DNA from: Rhizaria sp. SCN 62-66
Lineage: Eukaryota; Rhizaria, unplaced
Assembly: GCA_001724265.1 (NCBI GenBank)
Contig: MEDY01000036.1
Span: 62,001 to 126,000 of the forward strand
Length of the DNA stretch: 64,000 nt
Reading direction: 5' to 3'
In this document: positions 23,257 to 33,300 of the stretch, piece by piece
Numbering within the stretch: the stretch's first letter is position 1
Layout: every line of letters begins with the position of its first letter
Made by a program: the position numbers and the translations under genes
The notes under the pieces: model-generated
What the model was told of the DNA's origin: nothing
Database searches by the model: none
Seen by the model: only the letters and a program-made list of their open reading frames with translations

Positions 23257-25851
23257 ATGGGACGTCGCGTCCTCTCCCCATCAAGCTCCCGTGTAAGCCG
23301 GGCACTTCCTCCAGGCTACATTACCGGCTATGCTCTCGTCCGCATTTTTGCCATGACGCTCATGGCGGCGGATCACTACGGATACTACGTCCTCACCTCA
23401 GCGCCCTGGTGGCGCGCCCTGGGCCGCGGCGCTGCACCGCTTTACTTCTTCATGCTTGGCTATAACCTCACCTTTACACTCGACACTACGCTGCTTTTCT
23501 GCGCCGTGCTTATGACGTTTACGCACTGGCTTTGCGGCCGCGTGCTGCCGTTAGACGTGCTCTGGAGCGTTGTTGCCATCCGTCTCGTGCTGCACGTCCT
23601 CGCTCCCCCGCTCATCGCGCTGCAAAACCACCTCTTCACGTCGCACACCGCGCCCGTCGCGCGCGCCCTCTCCAACCCAGCCTCGCCCGACGCCGCCGCG
23701 CTGTCCCCGGTGCCGAGAGCGGCCGGCGGCGGCGGCGGCGGGCTTGCACGGACCAGCAGCGGTCGCCGCCGCGGACAGCGCCGGCGCCGTGGCTCCTCGG
23801 CAGCCCACGGTCACAGCATCGACAGCCTTAACGGCGGAACCAGCAGTGGCAGCAGCAGTGCCAACACGTCACCCAACAGCAGCGGCGGCGATGGCGCTTA
23901 CTCTGGCCCGACGTCGCCTGATGCGCTCGCTGCCAGCATCAACGCGACTAGTGCTCTCGGTAATGATGGCGGTAACGGGGACATTTACGGCGGCAGTTAC
24001 AATGGGGCTGTTTTCAACGGGCGCGCGCAGTCCGCTGTTGCAGCAACTCTGATCTCTGGTGCCAGCCCGGCTGTTGATAGCGCTAATAACATTATCAACA
24101 ATAATATTGCTGGTAGCAATGTTGGTATGACTGCCGATAGCTACTACAATACACGCCGTGGCAGCCTTAACGGCACTGGCGCAAGCAACCCGTTGCTCGA
24201 CAGTTATCGCTCTCTTCTGTTTCCCGAGAACTCTATCAAGATTACCGCTGCATCTGCCAGTCTGCAGCCGCGTCTTAACCGCTATTACGCGCTCTGCAGT
24301 CGCCACATGCTTGCCCGTCGCACGTTTACACAAAGCGACTGGGCCAAGCGTGCCGCTGCGGTTTCTATGCTCACGTTTGCGTTGTTTGCGACGCTTATGC
24401 TATTGCAAACGTGGCTCAACAAGCACTCTGCGTACCTGTTCGATTATGATCTGTGCGGTATCTTATTCGCTCTCGTCGGTGTGCTTGCGCGCGCTAATGC
24501 CACAACTACCGCGGTTACAACCGCAGTGTTAATGCTCTTGCACGAGCGCACGCAGGCGTCACTGTTCCATTTTGACGGCAGCGACCGGGTTCTCTCAGCT
24601 GCTGTTCTGCTCGCAGTCGCCGTCGTAATGATGACCTTTTCGCGTGTATCACAGCGAATCATTGCACTGCCACAGACCCGCTACACAAACCAGGTTGCAT
24701 CCGCATCCGCAACACTCGCGCGTAAATCACTGATGTTCTACGTTGTGCATATGTTGCTGCTGCAGACAGTGTTCTTGATCGCGTATCACGGTCAAACCCC
24801 AGGGTTCGGTCATGTTGGCAACTTTGACTACTTAGTGTCGTCGACTCTGAGCGGTCTCTCGGCCACACTAGGCACACTCAAGACCACAACGGCTGGCTAC
24901 TATACAAGTGGCGGTGCCGCACTTGGCTTAAGCACCTCCAGCTCTGGTATCGGGACACCTGGCCTTGGTGGCAAAGTGAACACTGATCCAACGCAATACA
25001 TGGAAAACAATGAGAAGGCTACTGGTGGCAACGGCGCTGCTACGCCTCTCGTTGGCGAGAACAACGGTTGGTATGACAGCAACGTAAACCACATTCCAGC
25101 GAACGCAGCTCCGATTCACAACGATCACAACGGACATTCGCATGAAAACCTACACGGTGTCAGCAGTCACGAGACAAGAAGCGGCGGTAACATCAACAGC
25201 GGCGGTGTTGAACGTGATGAGAGCTATAGCGATTACACGAGTATCCCTGCCTCTGCTGTGTTTAATAACAATGACGACGAAGACGATGACTTTGGGCATC
25301 ACGGCGGCAACGACAATCACAACCACATTCAACGCCAGCGTCAACAGCAACAACAGCAACAACAACAGTTCGAGTTCTATCAGAAGCAGCAAGCCCACGC
25401 ACAAGCGCAAGCGCAGGCGCAGGCTCGAGCACAGGCGCAAGCGAGAGCCCAGACCCAGGCCCAGGTCCAGGCTCAGGCTCTGGCGAAAGCTCAAGCTCAA
25501 CGTCAGGCTTCCGCTCACAGTCACTCAGCTCACGGTCACACAAGTCACGGCCAAAGTGGCGGCAGCGAAGATGCATGGGTTGGTTACTACCGCTCGCAGC
25601 AGAACGAGCTCGGCGTAGCGCATACGCAAGGCCGGCTGTCGACGCAGCAGTACCAGCAGGCGATGCGGCAGCTGCAGGCGGAGGCGCAGCAACACGAGCG
25701 ACAGAGGGCAATGCTGCTGCAACAGCAACAGCATCAGCAACAGCAACAGATGTGGCAGCAGCAACAGCATCACCAGCAGCACTACAATGTGCATGGACAC
25801 GGTCACAATGCGCACGGTCACAATAGCTACGGCATGCACGCCAGGGGCTGA
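23257..25851 (+). CDS. Multi-pass membrane protein, TraX/acyltransferase-3-like
   Basis: The start is the ATG at 23257 (MGRRVLSPSSSRV) and the stop is TGA; 864 residues. The N-terminus resembles TraX and related acyltransferase-3 membrane proteins: a helix with ALVRIFAMTLMAADHYGYYV, then WWRALGRGAAPLYFFMLGYN, followed by further hydrophobic helices. A low-complexity loop of about 200 residues (Gly/Ser/Asn) is inserted. More helices follow (AVSMLTFALFATLMLLQTWL; DYDLCGILFALVGVLARAN; VLLAVAVVMMTFSRV; KSLMFYVVHMLLLQTVFLIA), the last like the closing helix of this superfamily. The C-terminal ~300 residues are cytosolic-type low complexity with poly-Gln, an AQAQAQARAQ repeat and HGH motifs. Related proteins acetylate or acylate glycans and peptides, but the substrate here is unknown. 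The family call is moderate. Confidence 0.65.
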   Translation: MGRRVLSPSSSRVSRALPPGYITGYALVRIFAMTLMAADHYGYYVLTSAPWWRALGRGAAPLYFFMLGYNLTFTLDTTLLFCAVLMTFTHWLCGRVLPLDVLWSVVAIRLVLHVLAPPLIALQNHLFTSHTAPVARALSNPASPDAAALSPVPRAAGGGGGGLARTSSGRRRGQRRRRGSSAAHGHSIDSLNGGTSSGSSSANTSPNSSGGDGAYSGPTSPDALAASINATSALGNDGGNGDIYGGSYNGAVFNGRAQSAVAATLISGASPAVDSANNIINNNIAGSNVGMTADSYYNTRRGSLNGTGASNPLLDSYRSLLFPENSIKITAASASLQPRLNRYYALCSRHMLARRTFTQSDWAKRAAAVSMLTFALFATLMLLQTWLNKHSAYLFDYDLCGILFALVGVLARANATTTAVTTAVLMLLHERTQASLFHFDGSDRVLSAAVLLAVAVVMMTFSRVSQRIIALPQTRYTNQVASASATLARKSLMFYVVHMLLLQTVFLIAYHGQTPGFGHVGNFDYLVSSTLSGLSATLGTLKTTTAGYYTSGGAALGLSTSSSGIGTPGLGGKVNTDPTQYMENNEKATGGNGAATPLVGENNGWYDSNVNHIPANAAPIHNDHNGHSHENLHGVSSHETRSGGNINSGGVERDESYSDYTSIPASAVFNNNDDEDDDFGHHGGNDNHNHIQRQRQQQQQQQQQFEFYQKQQAHAQAQAQAQARAQAQARAQTQAQVQAQALAKAQAQRQASAHSHSAHGHTSHGQSGGSEDAWVGYYRSQQNELGVAHTQGRLSTQQYQQAMRQLQAEAQQHERQRAMLLQQQQHQQQQQMWQQQQHHQQHYNVHGHGHNAHGHNSYGMHARG

Positions 25852-26581
25852 GGCTTGTTGCTACGAGATCTATTGATGGCAAATCAATAACGAGATCACA
25901 AGATATTTCTTTAACAATGAATTCAAGTAATTTACTCGTGCATTTCACATTGCTTTTGGACTTCTTTGAATGTGCGATTTCAATGACATAAAAATACAAC
26001 TTCACATCGACTGAAAACGCGGCAACGAAAATTGCGACGCTAATGTAAACGGGAGATAAGAAAAACAAGGATTTGGTGTTATGTATTGTCTATATGAATG
26101 ACGCAAGTGATTATATATATAGATGTAAAAAGAATGAAAAGCTATGTCTCAGTGAAAACCACCCAGTGCATACACAAACATGTCAACAAGCGCTTTTAGA
26201 CAACTTGTTGTGGTTGTAGTGAAGGATCGCAGTTGGCTTTAGAATTAGTGTTGCTGTAGCTTGTGCTGGTGCTGTACCTATTGCTTGTCACCGTGCGGTG
26301 TACTTAGCCTGTCTCTGCCTCTCGGCGTTGTCGCTGCCTCAGGCATATGCGAATGGAGGACTCTGAGTTCTTATGTGTCCCTGAAGTCGGAAGCAAGCAA
26401 GTCGCATCACGAAAGCCAATGCGCATAGTGCAGCATAGCGTGTCATGCCAACAATGTCACAGTATGTGCGCGTGCCACAGAGAAAGAAAGAACGCAAAAG
26501 GACCAACGGGACGCGAATGACGGCAGAACGAAGGTCTAGCATAGCACCCAGCGCAATCAGCACGCGCGTTCGCGACCGCGC
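25852..26581. other. Convergent spacer, TraX-like gene / SmG
   Basis: 730 bp between two 3' ends. It is AT-rich near 25900-26160 and GC-neutral beyond. A short leftward frame (26563-26339) has hydrophobic residues but no recognised domain, and I regard it as noncoding. Nothing else is supported. Confidence 0.35.
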
Positions 26582-26848
26582 TTACCGCGTCTTGGGAGCG
26601 TAGTTGGTGACGGTGACGGGGTCGAGGGACTCGAGCATCATGATGCTGCTGCCGCGCACGACGGCAGTGCCGTAGTTGACGCCGGGCTTGCCGTCCTTCT
26701 GCAGCGGCACGAAGTCCTCGATCGTCATGTTCATGAACTGGTCGTAGCCGCGGAGAACGCCGGTGATCTGGCGCCCACAGTCAAGCTTGACAATGAGACG
26801 CTTGTCAACGTACTTCATCAGCTCCGGGGGACGCACCTTGCTCGCCAT
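26582..26848 (-). CDS. SNRPG: Small nuclear ribonucleoprotein Sm G
   Basis: 88 residues, single exon, stop TAA. The whole protein is the Sm fold: Sm1 (PPELMKYVDKRLIVKLDCGR, QITGVLRGYDQFMNMTIED) and Sm2 (VVRGSSIMMLESLD). The PPEL-KK/MKY start and the IRGNSI-like VVRGSSI motif identify Sm G rather than LSm7. Sm G is one of seven proteins in the ring around the U-rich Sm site of spliceosomal snRNAs U1, U2, U4 and U5. The start is the ATG at 26848-26846 (MASKVRPPEL); an in-frame upstream ATG at 26932 would add 28 Ser/Pro/Asn residues not seen in the family. The neighbour on the right is divergent. Confidence 0.95.
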   Translation of the reverse strand: MASKVRPPELMKYVDKRLIVKLDCGRQITGVLRGYDQFMNMTIEDFVPLQKDGKPGVNYGTAVVRGSSIMMLESLDPVTVTNYAPKTR

Positions 26849-27320
26849 CGGGGGAGAGTTGGTCTGTGGGGGCGAAGTGTTGAGAGAAGAGGAAGTGGGG
26901 AAGGAATGCGCAGGTGAGTTGGTTGGGATCATATGTGTGGTTTCGAAATTAACAATAAAACGTATTCACTAAAACGAGGTGGCAATACACATAGAATACT
27001 TAGATCTCTGTTGACGGTCAGTGTCAAGCAGTGGCTATTCCTCAAAATTCAAGCTTTGGTTTGGGTGGTCGTTGGCTGGGCGCGACAATTTTTGCGAACC
27101 AGTGAGACAAACTTCACTTCTCCACCTTTAAGTTCTCCTATTTTTCATTATATCTCATTATATTGATCGTCAATCGAATTTACTTTGCGAACCTCCGAAG
27201 TAATTGTTAGGATTGTGTTTGTTTTCTTATTATTTTTCCTAACCTGTTTGTATATCTCTTTTAATCGACCCCTCCTTTCTGTTGACGCGACCTGTCGCGT
27301 CGCCTCCTCGTCGCCACAGC
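26849..27320. promoter_or_regulatory. Divergent promoter region SmG / AAA ATPase
   Basis: 472 bp between outward-facing start codons, AT-rich, with T-rich stretches near 27210-27260. It should hold both promoters and possibly untranslated leader exons. No specific element is claimed. Confidence 0.35.
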
Positions 27321-30300
27321 ATGTTCTCGGCAAAGCCCGACGACTTAGCCACCGACGCCCCTGTACGTATCTTCAGGCGTTTGATCTCCGCCGTACTAGC
27401 GTTTTCGTGTTGCATTTTCTCTTATGTCGTGTATATCTCATGTATTGTACTCTGTTTTCCGTCTTGCACGCCCGGCTCCACCACAAATCGCTCACCGCGC
27501 ATTCGCCCGTACGCCACCCCTCACAGTACTGGCCGTCTTTTGCCGCGCAGCCCCAGGCGACGTCCGCCAAGGACCGCCGTCACGGCGCTACGTCCAGCGA
27601 CTCTTTTTGGAAGTCCTCCAACTGGTTCCGCCCCGACTCCGCCGCCGCCGCCGCCGCCACGCTCTCCGCGGTCGATCCCACCTTCGACGCCATCGCTGCT
27701 CACGCTGCCAACGGCGCTGGCGTCACTGCCGCGACCGCCCCCGTTGCCGCGGTTGTTGCGGCAAGCGGCGTTTTGCCCGCGGCGCTGCCCGGCTTCCCCT
27801 CCTTCCCGGCCGCCATCCCGCAGAGCTACTACTGCGCCAGCCGCGACGCGTCGCCAGGCTCCGGCCCGCGGACCTCGGCGCCGTCGGTCAACGGGCAGGC
27901 AGCGGTGGAGGTCGGCGGCGCGCTCTGCTACTCGCGGTTTACCGTGAGCCGGAACCGCTCTCTGCCGCTGACTCCGCTCGCCCCCAGCACCGACTCGGCC
28001 TCGCCCACGGCCGTCTCAGCGCACGCTTCTGCTTCTGCGACTGTTGAGGATGGCAATGGCAGCAAGGGCTAGACGACTGGGAGCGAGGGCGATAACAAGG
28101 TGCCTGAGGCCGACGTTGACGCTGAGGCTGAGACTGCCTCTAACTCAAGCTCTGGTGTTGTTCTGAACAACAACGCTGGCTCCACCTCCAGCACCAAGCC
28201 TGGCTCTGGCTATGCTCCCGGCCCCGGCTCTGGCCCCGGCTCTGGCCCCGGCTCTGGCTCTGGCTCGGACCCTAGAGCAAACCATAACAACAACAAGAAC
28301 AACAACCACTCCAGCAACGACTACCGTCGTCTCAACTCCCTCCCCCCCATCTCCGCCGCTGCTACAACAGCAACGGCGGCTGGAGCGCTAGCAGCTGTAG
28401 CGCCCGCGGCGGCGTACTGCCCGCGCACGGCGCCGCTGCTCGCCCACTCGCTGCGCGTCTCCGCCGCGCCCGCGCTGACCCAGGCCTTCGCGCGCCACCG
28501 GTCTGCCGCGCTCGCCCGCCTGGGGGCGCAGGCCCGCATGCTGCCCGCGTTGCGCCTGCTCACGCTCACCTCGCTGCCCCTTGCGCGTCCGCAGTCGCGA
28601 GACGCCCTCGCGCGCGCGCTGGTCCTGCCGCTGCGCTTCCCCTCGGCGTTCGCCGCGGTTGGCGCGCCGCCGCCGCGGGGAGCAGTCGTGGTCGCCGGCC
28701 CGCGCGGCGCCGGCAAGAGCCACGCCGTGCGCGCGCTCGCCAAGGAAACCAACGTCTACTACCAGGAGGTGTCGGCGCGCGAGCTCGTGCGCGACGCCAA
28801 GGCGGGGACTGTGAGCGCGGGACGCGCGAGTCACGAGTACTATGGCAACCCCGCGTGCGGCGTGGACCCGTTCCTGTCGCAGAGCGAGCATCCTCTGGCG
28901 CGTCTGTTCGACGTGGCGCGGGAAAACGCGCCCGCGATCGTGTTCATCGACGACGCCGACGTCCTGCTCACGGGCAGGGACGTCGAGGGCGGGCTTCAAG
29001 TCCTTGAAGAGGAGCAGCGGGAGGAAGAGATCGCCAGGAAAGGAGGCTATCTCTCTGACTCTGAGTCCAGCTGCTACTCCAGCAGTGACAGTGGCAGTGA
29101 CTCTGAGAGTGGTTCTGAGAGCGGCTCTGACGCGGACGCGGACGCTGAAGCCAACTCTGGGGCTGTTGTTGCTCTGGGCGCCAACACGAAGCGTCGTCGT
29201 CTTGCAAACTCTAACAACAATAGCAACAACAGCAACAGCAACAAGAGCAAGAGTGGCGGCCGTACGCGCCGCTGCCTTTGCGCCTGCGCTCACTGCGTGT
29301 CAGCGCGCCTCGCTGCCTCCGCCGCCGCCACTGCGGCAGCCAAGCTTTACGCCAACAGCAGCGGCGGCGGCTCTAACAACAACAGCAACCTGCTCTCGGG
29401 CTACCGCGCAACCCACGGCAGCAGCGGTGGCAGCGGCGTTCCCGGCGACGCCTCGGCTGCGGCGTCCGCGGGCGCGCCCGGCGGCGGCGATCGTGAGGCG
29501 GCCGAGCCCGCGGGCGTAACCGTGACGCGAGCCGTGCTCTGCGCCGAGCTCGACCGGCTCTGGGGCGTGGCTAAAGCGCGCAATGAGGCCTCGCTGGCCG
29601 AGGCCGTGGCGCAGGCCCTCAAAGTCGAGGACGCCAAGGGGCTCGCAGCGCTCAAGGCGGGGCTCGTGGTCAGTGGACACAAGGCTAGCGCGAACAAAGC
29701 GGAGGACGGCCATAGTGAGGCGGCGGGGGGAAACAGCGGCCGGCTGACGAACAAGCAGTGGGCCTCCGTCTTCGGCACCAGCGCTACTAGCTTGACTACC
29801 GACGCTAGCCCTGGCACTGGCAGCGCGGGTAAGAGTGCGATTGCCGCGACTGGCAAGGTCGAGGCCGGCCTGCCGCGGCTGCCGAGCGTGAGCGCAGTGC
29901 GTCACCAGCTGCGGGCCGCGGCGGGTGGGGCGTGGCGGCACACGACGCCCGGCTCAGTGCTTGGCAGTGATCACATCAACGACAATGGCAGTGTCGCTGC
30001 GACCGCTGCTAACCCTCGCGACAAAAGCTCAGCGACTGCGATGACGGACGCCGAAACTGTTCTCGATGCTGAGCTTGACACTGACGCGACTCGTCTAACG
30101 AGTCGCGGACCTGATGTAAGTACCTCGCGCGCGCCGCCGCACGCCGCGCTGGCACACAAGCGCTGGCTGCAGCAGCAGGCTGAGGCCGAGGCCAAACTGC
30201 TCTCTGCACGCACTGCCGCGTCTACTGCTGCTACGCCGACTGCAACAGCAAGTGGTGGCACTAGCGCTGCGACGGTGGCTACGGCTAGCACTGGCTCTGC

Positions 30301-33300
30301 TGCCATGAGTGACGTTACTCCTGCTCGTGTTGCTGCGACTGCGGCCGCGGTGGTGCCGATTGACGCGGACTCGCTGTGCTCGACCGGCCCCGCGCCCAAC
30401 ACCAGCATCACCAGCACCGGCCCGATCAAAGGGCTATGGACGACGACGACGGCGCCCGTGGTCTCCAGCGGTCGCCCCCGCCGCGCCACCGCCAAGGACA
30501 GCGTGTTCGCGTCCTTCATGGGCAACTCTAACGCAAGCATGAGCGCCGCTGACAGCAGTGTACCCACACCGACGAGTAGTGCCGAATCTAAGGGGGTACT
30601 TACACCTGCGCCCGCGACTGTCACGGTGAGTGTCCCCACGGCTCCGGACCACAACGCAGAGCTCCTCGCCTCTCTGCCCAGCGCCGCCGCGGTTAAGCCG
30701 CCTGTCAGCAGCACCAGTAGTCACGGGTACTCTGCGCTCGCGGCACGCATGGGTGGCGTAACGACTCTGCCCCGCGCCCCACACCCCTCGCTCGCCGCCC
30801 CCAACATCACGAACACCAACCCGACGACCGAGGCCGCCGCCGCCAAGGCCGCCGCCGCCGCCAAGGCTGCCACCGAGGCCGCCGCCGCCGCCAAGGCCGC
30901 CGCGGAGTCTGTGCCGATGCCGGCGTCGCTGCGGGAGCAGTTCGCGCGGTCGGCGGCGGCGCGCGGCAGCGGCCGGGCCAGCGGCGCGATGCCGACTGCG
31001 CACCCAGTCATCGTCGTGCTCGCGATTACCGCGCCCGTCAAGACGACGAAGCTCGCGTACGGCAACAACAGCAGCAGCACTGCTAACGCAAAGAAGTCGA
31101 ATGCTGTTGACGTCACGACTGCTGCTGACATGAGTCTCCCTGTGCTGCTGCCTGGCTGCTGCTGCCCCGGCCTCCGCCGCCGCCGCCCCTGTCCGTCCTC
31201 TGCCCACGGTCACTTGACCACCGCCCACGGTCACTCCTCCCTCGCGACCCCTGCCGTGACCACGGTCGCCCTGGCCCCGGCCGCGGCGCCGCTGCTGCCG
31301 TGCTTCGCGCCTCTCTCGCGCCGCATTGCCGCCACGGTGCCCTGGGCGCTGCCCTCGCGCCGCGCGCGCCGCGCGCTGCTGGCCGACGCCGCGCTGCCGC
31401 TGCTGCTCGCGCCCGGCGTGTTTGCCACGGCGGCCACCACCGACGGCGCGCTCGCCGCGGCTGCGGAGGCAGTCGTCGCCGCGCGCGGCCTCCCGGTCAC
31501 CGCAGCCTATGGCAACAACACGTATCCCAGCAAGGCTCTCTCGCACCCGCGCAAGCGCGCGCCGACTGCGGCTGGCGCTGGCGCTGTGGCGGTGCAGTGT
31601 CCGCTGCTGCGGTACCTGGCGCGCGCGACGGCGGGCTTCTCGCCCCGTGACCTCTCTGCGCTCGTCGAAGCAGCGGCGCAGCTGGCCGTGGCAGAGGCTG
31701 TGGACGCGCATGTTGACGCCATTATTGCGAGGTACGGGCTCGCAAAATTTGCACCGTACATCAGTGTTTGATAACTTTTCTTTTTTCCCAATCTCAAATC
31801 GCTTAGATGACCTTCCATAATAACAATTCTAACAAACTTCTCTCTGCACTCCTTGTTTGTTTGTTTTTTCTTCGTCTCAACAGGGACAAGACGATGCGCC
31901 GCGAGCGCCGCCGCGCCGAGCGCGCGCAGCTCCGCGCCGCCACTGCAGCTGCCACCGCTGCCGCTACCGCTGCTGCTGCTGCTGGGACGATGCGGAACGA
32001 GGCAGAGCTGGCTGGGCGCAGGGCCTTGGCGGCCACCGCCGCCTCCGCCTCGGCCGCCGCTGTCGCCGCTAAGGCCCGGTCTAAGGCGGAGGCCAAGGCC
32101 AAAGCGAAGGCCAAGACCACGGCTACCGGCGCTTACTACAGCGACAGTGGTGATGATGATGAGGATGATGACGAGAGCAAACAAAAGGACAGCTCATCCT
32201 TGACTGTGCCAACTGCTAATAGCGATGCTAGCGCACTGAGCGTGAGCCGTGGCGGCTTAACTTTCGCACGCTCGCTCCGCCACGCGCTGGCCTCCTCGAG
32301 CGTCGGTACGCGCTCCCACGCCTCAGCCGCCGTCGCCGCCGCCACCGGCCTGTCCTCTGCAGCAGCGACACCAGGCACCACGAAGAGTAAGAGCACGAGC
32401 AGCACTCGCATGACTGACACAGACGCCGCCGTTGACGCTGCCGGTGCAGGCGCTATCCCGGGTGAGAACGACGATGCTGCTGGCAGCGGCAGTGACAGCG
32501 GCTCCGAGAGCGATGCCGACGCCCGCCGCCACGCCGCCATCGACGCCCTGCTCGACCGCGCTGACCCAGTTGCGGAACGCGACGCGCGCCGCGCCGCCGC
32601 CGCGGTCGTCACGGGGCCTGCACGCGCGGGGCAGGCGCACCTCTCCAAGGCCGCCGGTGGCTCGCGCTTCCCTGGCCTCTACAGCAGTGCGAAGACCGAC
32701 ACCGGCGCCGGCGCTGGCGCTGGTGCGGGCGCCGTGGCGGCTGCGAGCGACGCGCTTGTGCGCTTGCGCTTCCCCGGCTTGCTGCCGCCCGCGCCGCCCG
32801 CGGTGCCCCCGGGCCACTCGGCGCTGGCGCTGCCCACCGCGCTGTCCCCGCAGGTGCGCGACAGCACCGCCGTCACCGCACGCCACTTTCTGCTCGCGCT
32901 CGTCGATGCGCCGCGCACCTGTGACGCAGTGCGCAAGGCGGCCGCGGACGCGCTTGCGGACGCCGCGTATCTTGCTGCGGCGCCGCTGAGCCAGGCGAGT
33001 CGCACTGAGTACACGGTTGCGTATGAGCACGCGCTTGCGGGACTTGGAAGCGCGCGCGCCAGTGTTGGAAAGAGCAAGGGCTCTAGCTTCCCCGCGGTCG
33101 GCGCTGGCATCGTGCGCATGATCTGCCCGCCCAGGCCTCCCCTCGTCTCTAGTGCTCCAGTGGCTGCGACGGCGACTGTTGTTGTGAGTGGAGCGGTGGC
33201 GGGCCCGGAAGCGGGCGCGGCGGCTGCGGAGACAGAGGCTGCGCTGCAGTGGCAGCTGCTGTCGGAAACACAACAAGACACTGCCAATGCTACCGCTAAC

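Noticed and set aside
27363-28072. Alternative long intron 1 that would remove the TAG of the AAA ATPase
   Set aside because: Introns here are AT-rich and under ~200 nt, whereas 27527-28069 is GC-rich, open and coding-like. Still worth a cDNA test.
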